The translations under genes and the position numbers were made by a program. A DNA stretch of 64,000 nucleotides from Arthrobacter sp. PvP023 (lineage in GTDB: Bacteria > Actinomycetota > Actinomycetes > Actinomycetales > Micrococcaceae), in the NCBI RefSeq assembly GCF_017832975.1, contig NZ_JAFIBI010000001.1, positions 3,100,001 through 3,164,000 on the forward strand. The letters run 5' to 3'. Positions 18,048-28,754 of this stretch are shown one piece after another; the stretch's first letter is position 1; every line of letters starts with the position of its first letter. A model generated the notes under the pieces. It saw only the letters and a list, made by a program, of their open reading frames with translations. It was not told the DNA's origin and did no database searches.

Positions 18048-18091
18048 CCAGCCTTGAGTGGTGGCGCTTATGCGTCACTCTTCAAGGCTGG
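18048..18091. repeat. Inverted repeat upstream of the integrase fragment
   Basis: CCAGCCTTGA (18048-18057) and TCAAGGCTGG (18082-18091) form perfect 10-bp arms around a 24-nt centre that itself contains GTG...CAC. It lies right in front of the integrase start codon. It could be an operator, a recombination arm site or a terminator. Confidence 0.5.
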
Positions 18092-18231
18092 AACGTTATG
18101 CAAAGCTTCACCACCGGAGCCACCCCCACGGAACCACCGATCCTGCACATGGGCGTCACACCTCTAGCCGTCGTCGAGCCAGGCCCATAAGCTTCGACCA
18201 CCGGTAAACGATCGTGCTCAGGGGATCAGAC

Positions 18232-18403
18232 ATGCTCAAATACGATGAAAAGTTGCTGAAGCTGCGGCTCGAGCCACTTGACCGCTCGGCAAAGAGGGCG
18301 TTCGCGGCCGCCAGCTGCTGCCTATGCGCTTGGCGCCTGGCTCACCGACGACCCTCAGGAGGCTGTCTGGGCAGGTCGGCAGCTCTTTGACGCGGCCGGA
18401 TGA
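18232..18403 (+). pseudogene. Short broken gene, family not recognised with confidence
   Basis: ATG 18232 begins MLKYDEKLLKLRLEPLDRSA, then KRAFAAASCC, stopping at 18388-18390. From about 18312 the other frame reads AAAYALGAWLTDDPQEAVWA and GRQLFDAAG, ending at TGA 18401-18403. The two halves read as one small helical protein with an internal deletion or frameshift. The start resembles some small conserved (DUF416-like or immunity-like) proteins, but this is only an impression. Confidence 0.35.
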
Positions 18404-18548
18404 CATCCTGACCACCCTGGGAACGGTCACGCGAGGGATTACTGGTGGCAACTTCTCCGGAGGGCGCTATTACATTGCTCCAGACGGCCGCGGTGCTGCG
18501 TTCGATGCAGACGGTGTGTTCCAATACTTCGGGGTTTTCAGGCCATGA
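18390..18548 (+). pseudogene. Possible C-terminal tip of a polymorphic toxin
   Basis: The frame ending at TGA 18546-18548 encodes RPDDILTTLGTVTRGITGG, then NFSGGRYYIAPDGRGAAFDA and DGVFQYFGVFRP. It has no plausible start or upstream domain and abuts the broken gene before it. The stop overlaps the next start (ATGA), the usual arrangement of a toxin tip followed by its immunity gene. Glycine-rich, compact C-terminal sequence of this kind is common in secreted toxin tips. This is inferred from layout; no active-site motif is identified. Confidence 0.4.
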
Positions 18549-19039
18549 CCGATCTCATCCTGCCTCTCGGTGACGTACTGTCGAGCGTGGACTACGAGCT
18601 GTTGGGTTGGGAGGAGGCCACCGCGCACATTGATGAGGTCGCCATGGCGGTAACACTGCATTGGCGGACGTCACCAATGACGCGGATCCATTGGTCTACC
18701 GACGCGGAGAACGAAGGCCTCGTCCAGGGCGGGCCCAGCGAAGCCGACCCCAGTCCGGAGCTAACGATCACCGACGTCTCCGAGCGGTGGGGCGGCCTTA
18801 TCGGGGAGCGCCTCACCGCTTGCACGTTCTCTCATTCGGATCCGCCCAGTGACCTTCCATGGGCGATCAATCTCCGATTCGCCTCCGGTGCGAACCTGGT
18901 CATAGCGCTGGGCGAACTGCTGGACGGCCAGCCGACCTACATGCCCGACACGCTTCTTGTGATCGGGTCGCGGGAAGCCGCCGTATCGTACAGCCCCCCG
19001 GCGGCGCTGGGAACGGCTTGGAGCGATCGCCATGAGTAG
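18545..19039 (+). CDS. Hypothetical protein, possible immunity protein
   Basis: 164 aa, acidic, no signal peptide or membrane segment. Not recognised. Sequence features: GWEEATAHIDEVAMAVTLHW, WSTDAENEGLVQGG, ITDVSERWGGLIGERL and LPDTLLVIG-like MPDTLLVIG; a beta-rich single-domain protein is likely. It overlaps the preceding toxin-tip-like fragment by ATGA and stands among integrase and nuclease remnants. It is best read as an orphan immunity gene left from a horizontally acquired cassette, but a plain hypothetical protein is equally permissible. Confidence 0.6.
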   Translation: MTDLILPLGDVLSSVDYELLGWEEATAHIDEVAMAVTLHWRTSPMTRIHWSTDAENEGLVQGGPSEADPSPELTITDVSERWGGLIGERLTACTFSHSDPPSDLPWAINLRFASGANLVIALGELLDGQPTYMPDTLLVIGSREAAVSYSPPAALGTAWSDRHE

Positions 19040-19051
19040 CGTTGTCCGCCG

Positions 19052-19303
19052 GCCTTCGGCGCGTCAGACCTGAAAACCACCGAGATCTATGCCCGCATCG
19101 ACGGAGAGATGAAACGACAACCGCTCCAAGGCGCCTTCACCAACCTCACCCCGCCCGATGCCATGCCCCACTGGCACCAGGACAAAGACATGCTCACCTG
19201 GCTAACAAACCTCGGACGCTCACCGCCAAGACAGCCGGGCGTTATGCCAAGAAACCCTGCGAGTGCCTTCAACAAGCCAGCGCGAACGACGACCGTTGCA
19301 TAA
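19052..19303 (+). pseudogene. C-terminal fragment of a tyrosine recombinase
   Basis: The frame reads AFGASDLKTTEIYARIDGEM, then KRQPLQGAFTNLTP and WHQDKDMLTWLTNLG. SDLKTTEIYAR matches the end of integrase catalytic domains, where the Tyr in IYA is the nucleophile, and the following tail is typical. No upstream catalytic domain or start is present. It is on the opposite strand to the N-terminal integrase fragment at 17715-18038, so the two are not simple halves of one gene unless an inversion occurred. Confidence 0.65.
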
Positions 19304-19307
19304 CATC

Positions 19308-19415
19308 CTGCTGCGCATAACCAAGGTGCTCGGGTCTGAATTTGCCAGACTTTAGTTCCACGACCACAAAACGGTTGGTCGGCACATGTACGAGGAGAAG
19401 GTCGTCAGGAACATC
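19308..19415 (-). pseudogene. Fragment of a DUF1016-type PD-(D/E)XK nuclease
   Basis: A minus-strand frame encodes DDLLLVHVPTNRFVVVELKS, then GKFRPEHLGYAQQ. The pattern of a hydrophobic strand, VVVELK and GKF-PEHLG is the C-terminal nuclease signature of DUF1016 (YhcG) proteins, where the ELK carries the E-x-K of the active site. Only about 36 residues remain and both sides are unrelated, so it is a gene scrap. Confidence 0.6.
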
Positions 19416-19714
19416 CCGGGCACGAAGCGCGGCACGACCCTCAGCAGCGCGTCCGGCTCCCGCCGAGTGCCACCAATCCAGCCAAATCAACGCCGAATCC
19501 GTCTACGACGGCAGCAGAAGCCAGCGTCACTGGGGCGGCCCGTTGGACGCGAGCAGGACCTGGCCACGTCATGGAAGCCCACGGGGAAAGCAACTGCAAA
19601 GCAGCGAAGATTTCCACAGCCAGGACCGGTCATGTCGCCTGCCCCGCGGACGACAATGAAGAAGTAACAAGCACCGACCAGCGATGCAAGGAGCAAGCCG
19701 GCCACCAACAAAAA

Positions 19715-19732
19715 AGGCCCCCGAAGGGGCCT
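19715..19732 (-). terminator. Terminator of tRNA-Leu
   Basis: AGGCCCC, loop CGAA, GGGGCCT; read on the minus strand it is followed by a T-run (plus-strand A-run up to 19715). This is a classic intrinsic terminator about 60 nt beyond the tRNA 3' end. Confidence 0.8.
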
Positions 19733-19792
19733 ATAAGTGAACAGTTTGTGCACACTCAGAGGCCAACAGGCCCCTGAACAGGGAAAACACTG

Positions 19793-19874
19793 TGCCCGAG
19801 GTGGGACTCGAACCCACACACCTTTCGATACCGCATTTTGAGTGCGGCGCGTCTGCCAATTCCGCCACTCGGGC
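19793..19874 (-). tRNA. tRNA-Leu (CAA)
   Basis: 82 nt. Acceptor arms GCCCGAG/CTCGGGC with discriminator A; the anticodon loop CTCAAAA gives anticodon CAA (UUG codon). The long variable arm and GGTTCGAGTCCC T-arm are those of a leucine tRNA. CCA is not encoded. It forms the right edge of the region full of integrase and nuclease remnants, and tRNA genes are frequent integration sites. Confidence 0.95.
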
Positions 19875-19901
19875 GCGGATTACACGGAGTAACAATCTTA
19901 G

Positions 19902-19922
19902 GCTCACAGCTACGTTGTGAGC
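19902..19922. repeat. Palindrome between tRNA-Leu and pdtaR
   Basis: GCTCACA, 7-nt spacer, TGTGAGC. It lies in the divergent promoter space between tRNA-Leu (minus) and the pdtaR gene (plus) and could be an operator. The half-site orientation is opposite to CRP/GlxR sites (TGTGA...TCACA). Confidence 0.4.
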
Positions 19923-20080
19923 AACGCGATCGCTTCCAGTGCGCGAAATTACTCTACATGCAGATAGGCTGAATTCCAGAATCGCGCCAGTGAAGCCGCA
20001 ACGAACCCAAGCAGTTCCAAGTACAGCGGCGGGCACAACTAAGATGGACTAGTTCCCGCCGTACCTTTCAAGGAGTTCCC

Positions 20081-20686
20081 GTGTCAGAACAGACGGAGTC
20101 AAACCCCAACACCCAGCCGGCGCGCCGCGTTATTGTCGCCGAGGACGAGACCCTTATCCGCCTGGACATCATCGAAATCCTCCGGGGCGAGGGCTATGAT
20201 GTCATCGGCGAAGCGGACAACGGCGAGAAGGCCGTCCAGCTCGCCGAGGAACTCAAGCCTGACCTCGTCCTGATGGACGTCAAGATGCCGGTCATGGACG
20301 GCATCTCCGCCGCCGAGAAGATCGTCAAGGCCCGCATCGCCCCCGTAGTCCTCCTTACCGCCTTCAGCCAGAAGGAACTCGTGGAGCGCGCCCGGGACGC
20401 CGGTGCCATGGCCTACGTGGTCAAGCCGTTCACCCCCGCGGACCTGATCCCCGCCCTGGAAATCGCGCTCTCCCGCCATGAGGAGATCAAGGCCCTGGAA
20501 AACGAGGTCTCGGACCTCCAGGAGCAGTTCGCCACCCGCAAGCTCGTAGAGCGCGCCAAGAGCCTGCTCACCACCAAGATGGGCCTTACCGAACCCGAGG
20601 CCTTCCGCTGGATCCAGAAGACCTCTATGGACCGCCGCCTCAGCATGCGCGAGGTCGCCGAAACCATCATCAACCAGGTCAACTAA
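20081..20686 (+). CDS. pdtaR: ANTAR-domain response regulator PdtaR
   Basis: 201 aa. Receiver domain from residue ~15: acidic pocket VIVAEDE, phospho-acceptor Asp66 in LVLMDVKMP, Thr/Ser in LLTAFSQ and Lys in YVVKPF. Residues ~135-200 form the ANTAR RNA-binding coiled coil (RAKSLLTTKMGLTEPEAFRW, then RRLSMREVAETII). In actinobacteria PdtaR with the histidine kinase PdtaS controls gene expression by antitermination; the kinase gene is not in this window. The GTG start is supported by AAGGAG 7 nt upstream. It is monocistronic and convergent with pyk. Confidence 0.93.
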   Translation: MSEQTESNPNTQPARRVIVAEDETLIRLDIIEILRGEGYDVIGEADNGEKAVQLAEELKPDLVLMDVKMPVMDGISAAEKIVKARIAPVVLLTAFSQKELVERARDAGAMAYVVKPFTPADLIPALEIALSRHEEIKALENEVSDLQEQFATRKLVERAKSLLTTKMGLTEPEAFRWIQKTSMDRRLSMREVAETIINQVN

Positions 20687-20767
20687 GCTCACGGCCCCGG
20701 CCGGCCACGTACGACGACGGCCTGCCGGGGGCCTGCCACCCGGCACTACCGGGTTAGCAGCAAGACA

Positions 20768-20809
20768 AAAAGGGAGGCTCCCCGCCAATCGGCGGGGAGC
20801 CTCCCTTTT
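20768..20809. terminator. Bidirectional terminator between pdtaR and pyk
   Basis: A near-perfect 19-bp stem starting AAAAGGGAGGCTCCCCGCC (20768-20786), loop AATC, and the complementary arm ending CTCCCTTTT. A-run on one side and T-run on the other make it an intrinsic terminator in both directions. Confidence 0.92.
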
Positions 20810-20846
20810 GTTCTGCGTGCGGCTCGCGCCGCACGCAGGGGACGTA

Positions 20847-22337
20847 CTAGGCCTTCTTCTTCTTTTCCGGCCAGGGTCCGAGCTTTTCCTTGTTGCTAAC
20901 ACCTTCGCCGGAGCGGCCGGTGTCGGTAAGGTCGCCCACCTTGTGCACCTTCAGCGAGTTGGTCGAACCGGCCTTTCCGGGAGGCGAACCGGCAGCGATA
21001 ACCACCAGGTCGCCGTCTTCCACCAGGTTCAGTTCCAGCAGGCTGCGGTCCACCTGCGCGGTCATCTCGTCGGTGTGGTCCACCATGGGGACCAGGACCG
21101 GCTGGATGCCCCAGGTCAGTGCGAGCTGGTTCCACACCTGCTCCACCGGAGTGAACGCGAAGACCGGACGGACCGGACGCAGGCGGGAGAGGCGGCGGGC
21201 CGAGTCACCGGACTGGGTGAACGCACAGATGTACTTGGCGTCCAGCTGGTCGGCGATTTCGACGGCGGCACGGGTGATGGCGCCGCCACGGGTCTTGGGC
21301 TTGGTGCCCAGCGGGGGTACGCGCTCCAAGCCGTGGACCTCGGTGGATTCGATGATCCGTGCCATGACCTTGACGGTCTCGATCGGGTACTTGCCCACGC
21401 TCGTCTCGCCGGAAAGCATAACTGCGTCGGCGCCGTCGAGCACGGCGTTGGCGCAGTCCGAAGCCTCTGCACGGGTGGGGCGCGGGTTGTCGATCATGGA
21501 CTCAAGCACCTGGGTGGCGACGATGACCGGCTTGGCCCAGCGGCGGGCCAGTTCAATGGCGCGCTTCTGGACGATCGGCACCTCTTCGAGCGGCAGCTCC
21601 ACACCGAGGTCGCCACGGGCCACCATGATGGCGTCGAAGGCGTCGATGATCTCGTGCAGCTGCTCAACGGCCTGCGGCTTCTCGATCTTGGCGATCACCG
21701 GCACGCGGCGTCCCTCTTCGTCCATGATTTCGTGGACGCGCTTGATGTCCGAAGCGTCACGCACGAATGACAGGGCAACCATGTCCACGCCGCGGCGCAT
21801 GGCCCAGCGCAGATCGTCCTCGTCCTTTTCGCTCAGCGCGGGGACGTTGACGGCAACACCGGGCAGGTTGATGCCCTTGTTGTTGGAGACCATGCCGCCG
21901 ACAGTCACCTGGGCGACCACCTTGACGTCGTCGACCTCAAGGGCCCGCAGGGCGACCTTGCCGTCGTCGATCAGCAGCGCGTCGCCGACGTTGACGTCGT
22001 CGGTCAGGCTCTTGAGAGTGGTGGAGCAGATGTCCTTGGTGCCGGGGACGTCTTCGGTGGTGATGGTGAAGATGTCGCCGACGGCCAGCTCGTGCGGGCC
22101 GTCAACAAAGCGGCCCAGGCGGATCTTGGGGCCCTGGAGGTCAGCCATGATGGCCACGGGCTTGCCGAGCTGCTTCGATGCCCTGCGGACGTTCTCGTAC
22201 GTCACGTCGTGCACCGAGTAGTCGCCGTGGCTCATGTTCATGCGGGCAACATCCACGCCGGCTTCAACAACTGCGAGGGTGTTCTCGAAGCTGGAAATAG
22301 CCGGTCCGAACGTTGCCACGATTTTTGCGCGTCTCAT
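20847..22337 (-). CDS. pyk: Pyruvate kinase
   Basis: 496 aa. Converts phosphoenolpyruvate and ADP to pyruvate and ATP in glycolysis. The N-terminus RRAKIVATFGPA and VARMNMSHG (residues 31-38) bind substrate; the catalytic Lys is in AKIEKP (216-221), and MVARGDLGVE (238-247) provides metal and phosphate contacts. The PTRAEASDCANAVLDGADAV helix and a complete C-terminal regulatory domain are present; the C-terminal tail is lysine-rich. No overlap with neighbours; gltD lies 87 nt upstream on the same strand. Confidence 0.97.
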   Translation of the reverse strand: MRRAKIVATFGPAISSFENTLAVVEAGVDVARMNMSHGDYSVHDVTYENVRRASKQLGKPVAIMADLQGPKIRLGRFVDGPHELAVGDIFTITTEDVPGTKDICSTTLKSLTDDVNVGDALLIDDGKVALRALEVDDVKVVAQVTVGGMVSNNKGINLPGVAVNVPALSEKDEDDLRWAMRRGVDMVALSFVRDASDIKRVHEIMDEEGRRVPVIAKIEKPQAVEQLHEIIDAFDAIMVARGDLGVELPLEEVPIVQKRAIELARRWAKPVIVATQVLESMIDNPRPTRAEASDCANAVLDGADAVMLSGETSVGKYPIETVKVMARIIESTEVHGLERVPPLGTKPKTRGGAITRAAVEIADQLDAKYICAFTQSGDSARRLSRLRPVRPVFAFTPVEQVWNQLALTWGIQPVLVPMVDHTDEMTAQVDRSLLELNLVEDGDLVVIAAGSPPGKAGSTNSLKVHKVGDLTDTGRSGEGVSNKEKLGPWPEKKKKA

Positions 22338-22424
22338 ATACCTACCCTATTGGTCTGTTTCTGGATTGAAGTTGTACCGCTGGTGAACTTCCGTGGTCCC
22401 CCGATTGTGACTGCAGAGTCGCGA

Positions 22425-23874
<1,450 letters not shown>

Positions 23875-23882
<8 letters not shown>

Positions 23883-26800
23883 CGGTCACCTCCAGGATTC
23901 GAGACCATACTTCTTCGCCATCGGGGTCCAGGCCCTCTTCGATCGCGTCAAGACGGGTCTGCAATACGGCCGCGTAGTCGCGCGGCAGGACTTTGGTAAT
24001 GCGGGCTGCGGTGTCGTCGAAGTTTTCGAGCAGACGCTGCGCGTGCAGCGATTCCGTCTCTTCGACATGCTTGACCAGGAGACCGTGCACGATGTCGCGG
24101 TCCTCGGCATCCAGTTCGCGCAGCTGCAGTTCGCCGGACTCCAGCGCCTGCTTGTTGACGCGGGTGGTCCGCAGGTCCAGCACGTAGGCCGTTCCGCCGG
24201 ACATGCCCGCACCGAAGTTGCGGCCCGTGCGGCCGATGATGAGCGTCTGGCCGCCGGTCATGTACTCGCAGCCGTGGTCGCCGATGCCTTCGACAACTGC
24301 CGTGGCGCCGGAGTTGCGGACCAGGAATCGTTCGCCCACCTGGCCGCGCAGGAACATCTCGCCGCTGGTGGCACCGTAACCGATCACGTTGCCGGCGATC
24401 ACGTTGCTCTCGGCCTGGAACACGTTGGTGCGGTCCGGCCGGACGATGATGCGGCCGCCGGAGAGGCCCTTGCCCACGTAGTCGTTCGAGTCGCCGAACA
24501 TGCGCAGGGTGATGCCGGCAGGCAGGAAGGCGCCCAGCGACTGGCCCGCAGTGCCGGTCAGCGTGATGTCGATCGTGTCCGTGGCCAGCACGTCCGTGCT
24601 GAACGTCTTGGTGACGACGTGGCCCAGCATGGTGCCCACGGAGCGGTCCGTGTTGATGACGTCCACGGCGATCTTCACCGGGGTGCGGTCGGTCAGCGCC
24701 TCGGCGGCCATGGTGATGAGCCGCTGGTCGAAGTGCTTGTCCAGCTCGTGGTTCTGGCCGGTCAGGTTCCGCAACGGGGCGTCGTCGTCGAACTCGAGTC
24801 CGTGCAGGATCGGGTCCAGGTCCAGCCCTTCGGCCTTCCAGTGATTGATCGCCTCACGGGTGTCCAGCATTTCGGCGTGTCCGATGGCCTCTTCGATGCT
24901 CCGGAAGCCAAGCTCCGAGAGGATCTCACGGACCTCTTCAGCCAGGAACTCGAAGAAGTTGACCACGAACTCCGGCTTGCCGCTGAAACGGGCGCGCAGC
25001 TCGGGGTTCTGCGTGGCCACGCCCACCGGGCAAGTGTCCAGGTGGCAGACGCGCATCATGATGCAGCCTTCAACCACCAGCGGGGCCGTGGCGAAGCCAA
25101 ACTCCTCGCCGCCGAGCAGCGCGGCGATCACGACGTCGCGGCCGGTCTTCAGCTGCCCATCCACCTGCACCACCACGCGGTCGCGCAGGCCGTTGAGCAT
25201 CAGGGTCTGCTGGGTCTCTGCGAGCCCCAGCTCCCACGGGACACCGGCATGCTTGAGCGAGTTCAGCGGCGAGGCGCCGGTACCGCCGTCGTGACCGGAA
25301 ACCAGTACGACGTCGGCCTTGGCCTTGGTGACACCGGCGGCAACTGTGCCGATTCCCACCTCGGAGACGAGCTTGACGTGCACCCGGGCCGAAGGATTGG
25401 CACGCTTCGCGTCATAAATCAGCTGGGCGAGGTCCTCGATCGAGTAGATGTCGTGGTGCGGGGGCGGGGAAATAAGTCCGACGCCGGGGGTCGAGTGGCG
25501 CGTCCGGGCAACCCAGGGGTACACCTTCTGCGCCATCAGCTGGCCGCCTTCGCCGGGCTTGGCACCCTGCGCCATCTTGATCTGGATGTCGTCGGCGTTG
25601 CTCAGGTACAGGCTCGTGACACCAAAACGGCCGGAGGCAATCTGTTTGACCGCCGAACGGCGCTCGGGATCCAGCAGGCGGTCCACGTCCTCGCCGCCCT
25701 CACCGGTGTTGGACTTGCCGCCCAGCCGGTTCATGGCGATCGCCAGGGTCTCGTGGGCCTCCTTGGAGATGGACCCGTAGCTCATGGCGCCGGTGGAGAA
25801 ACGCTTGACGATGCTGGAGACGGGCTCCACTTCCTCGAGCGGCACCACGGGACGGGCACCGGTCTTGAACTTCAGCAGGCCGCGGAGGGTCATGAGGTTT
25901 TCGGACTGGTCGTCCACGCCGCGGGTGTACTGCTTGAAGATGTCGTAGCGGCGTTCACGCGTGGCGTGCTGCAGCCGGAAGACCGTCTCAGGGTTGAACA
26001 GGTGCGGCTCGCCGTCGCGGCGCCACTGGTACTCGCCGCCGCCGAGCAGCGGGCGGTGCGGCTGCTCGATGCCGCCCTCCGGGTAGGCCATCTGGTGCCG
26101 CGCGGACACTTCAGCGGCGATGACGTCGAGTCCGACGCCGCCGAGCTGGGAGTGGGTGCCGGCGAAGAATTCGTCCACCAGTTCCTGGCCGAGGCCAAGG
26201 GCTTCGAACGTCTGAGCACCGGTGTAGGAGGCAACCGTGGAGATGCCCATCTTGGACATGATCTTCAGGACGCCCTTGCCGAGGCCTTTGATCAGGTTGT
26301 AGACGCCGTCCTGCGGGGTCACGCCAACAACGTCGCCGCTGCTGATGAGCTGTTCCACGGATTCCATGGCCAGGTACGGGTTCACGGCGGAGGCGCCGTA
26401 GCCGATCAGGACTGCCACATGGTGGGTCTCGCGGACGTCGCCGGCTTCGACCACCAGGGCGGTCTTGGTGCGGTTGGCGCTGCGCAGCAGGTGGTGGTGC
26501 ACGGCGCTGACCAGCAGCAGCGACGGGATGGGTGCCCACTGGGCGTTTGAGTCGCGGTCCGAGAGCACCACGTACTGCACGCCGCGGTTGATGGCACCGG
26601 ACACCTGCTCGCAGATTTCCGTGAGGCGGGCACGCAGGGCGTTTTCGCCGCCTTCGGGGCGGTACAGGCCGCGGACCTTCATGGCGATCCTGTCGCCGTC
26701 GGGCGTTTCGATGTTGGCGATCTTGGCGAGCTGGTCGTTGTTGATTACCGGGAACGGCAGCGAGACCTGCGGCTGCCGGACCTGCTTGGTGTCCAGCAGG

Positions 26801-28491
26801 TTGCCGTTCGGGCCGATGGCGCACATCAGGGACGTGACCAGCTCTTCGCGGATGGCGTCCAGCGGCGGGTTGGTGACCTGCGCGAAGGACTGCACGAAGT
26901 AGTCAAAGAGGAGCCGCGGGCGCTTGGACAGCACGGCCACGGGAGTGTCCGACCCCATGGCGCCGAGGGGCTCGGCACCGGTGCGGGCCATCGGGCCCAG
27001 CAGGATCTTCAGTTCTTCAGTGGTGTAGCCGAAGGTCCGCTGGCGGATGTTCACGGACGCGGCGGTGTGCACCACGTGTTCGCGTTCCGGCAGGTCGTTG
27101 AGGTCGATCAGGTTGTCCTTGACCCACTCCGCCCACGGGTTGGCGGCAGCGACTTCGGCCTTGACCTCCTCGTCGTCGATGATCCGGCCGGCTTCGGTGT
27201 CCACCAGGAACATCTTGCCCGGGGAAACCCGGCCCTTTTTGACCACCTTGGAAGGTTCGACGTCGATGACGCCCACCTCGGAGGCGAACACCACCAGTCC
27301 GTCTTCGGTGATCCAGTAACGGCCGGGGCGCAGGCCGTTGCGGTCAAGCGTTGCGCCCACCAGGCTGCCGTCGGTGAAGGAAACGGCAGCAGGGCCGTCC
27401 CACGGTTCCATCAGCAGGGAGTGGTATTCGTAGAACGCCTTGCGGGCAGGATCCATCGTGGCGTGGTTTTCCCAGGCCTCCGGGATCATCATCATGATCG
27501 AGTGCGTGATGGGACGCCCGGACAGCCAGAGCAGCTCTGCCACTTCATCGAACGACGCCGAGTCGGAGGCACCCGGGGTGCAGATGGGGTACAGCTCCTC
27601 GGGGGAATCACCCAGGAGCGGGTTGGCCAGCTGGGACTGGCGCGCGCGCATCCAGTTCCGGTTGCCCTTGACGGTGTTGATTTCACCGTTGTGGGCGATG
27701 GTGCGGAACGGCTGGGCAAGCGGCCAGGACGGGAACGTGTTGGTGGAGAAGCGCGAGTGGACGATCGCGAGTTTGGTCTTGAAGCGCTTGTCCGAGAGGT
27801 CCGGGTAGAACGGCTCAAGCTGGGCGGTGGTCAGCATGCCCTTGTAGACGATGGTCCGGGAGGACAGCGACGGGAAGTACACGCCGAACTTGTTCTGCGC
27901 GCGCTTGCGGATGCGCCAGGCCCGGGAATCGAGTTCGTTCCGCTCCAGCACTTCCCCGGTGCTGGAGGCAAAGAACGGCTGCGAGAAATAGGGCATGCAT
28001 GCACGCGCCATGGCACCGACCAGGTCGGCCACGATCGGGACCTCGCGCCAGCCGAGGACCGTGAGGCCTTCATCGGCTGCGAGTCCTTCGATGCCGGCTT
28101 TGGCGGCATCGGCTTCGCGCTGCTCGGCCGGCAGGAATGCCGTACCCGCTACGTACTGTCCGGGCGCCGGAAGCTCAAACTCGGTGACGGCGCGGAAAAA
28201 CTCGTCCGGGATCTGCATCAACAGTCCGGCGCCGTCGCCCGTTCCTTCGTCGGCACCTACGGCACCGCGGTGCTCAAGGTTGCGCAGGGCGGTCAGGGCG
28301 GCGTCGACGATGTCATAGCCGGGCTCCCCGCGGAGCGTGGCAATGATGGCCAGGCCGCAGGCGTCCTTCTCCTGCTCCGGGTTGTAGAGCCCACCGGCCT
28401 CCGGCAGCGCCGCGAACCGCTTGAACGGCGACATGGCGGCTGCAGGCTGGTTCGGTTCGGACCAACTGGGGCTGTGAAGAGTTTGGGTCAT
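23875..28491 (-). CDS. gltB: Glutamate synthase (NADPH) large subunit
   Basis: 1538 aa from ATG 28491 (GGAGGAAGGACG upstream); the open frame continues 26 codons further but lacks similarity. Class II glutamine amidotransferase domain at the N-terminus with nucleophile Cys45 in [10 protein letters not shown], so a ~44-residue propeptide would be removed. Then central and FMN-binding synthase domains ([43 protein letters not shown], the latter with 3Fe-4S cysteines) and the C-terminal beta-helix ([18 protein letters not shown]). With GltD it makes two glutamates from glutamine and 2-oxoglutarate. Confidence 0.97.
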
Positions 28492-28754
28492 GGGAGACGT
28501 CCTTCCTCCTGATCGAGCGTATGGAAGGGACAACGTTGGCCCCACTCGCGGTGCCTGTGTGATGGGCACAACAAAGTGTTACTTACTGGAAATTGTAGGT
28601 CAGCCCGGCCTGCTGAACTAACAGTTACGCAGGCCCTGACCCGGGCTTGACCCGTCGGCAGCTCTGTGCTGACGGGAACGGGGCCCTGGTGCCACGACGC
28701 TGTGGGAACGGGCGCTGCGGGCGGTAGCCCTGCTGCCCGGTTTGCCGGCCCTGA

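Noticed and set aside
19487..19819. Minus-strand frame with one hydrophobic stretch (LLVAGLLLASLVGACYFFIVV)
   Set aside because: It reads through a tRNA terminator and part of the tRNA, has no start signal, and the hydrophobic run is explained by composition.
24043..26550. 835-aa plus-strand open frame opposite gltB
   Set aside because: Antisense to a highly conserved coding region; composition artefact.
28592..28621. Possible gltB promoter (TACAAT with a poor -35)
   Set aside because: The -35 box is unconvincing at any standard spacing.
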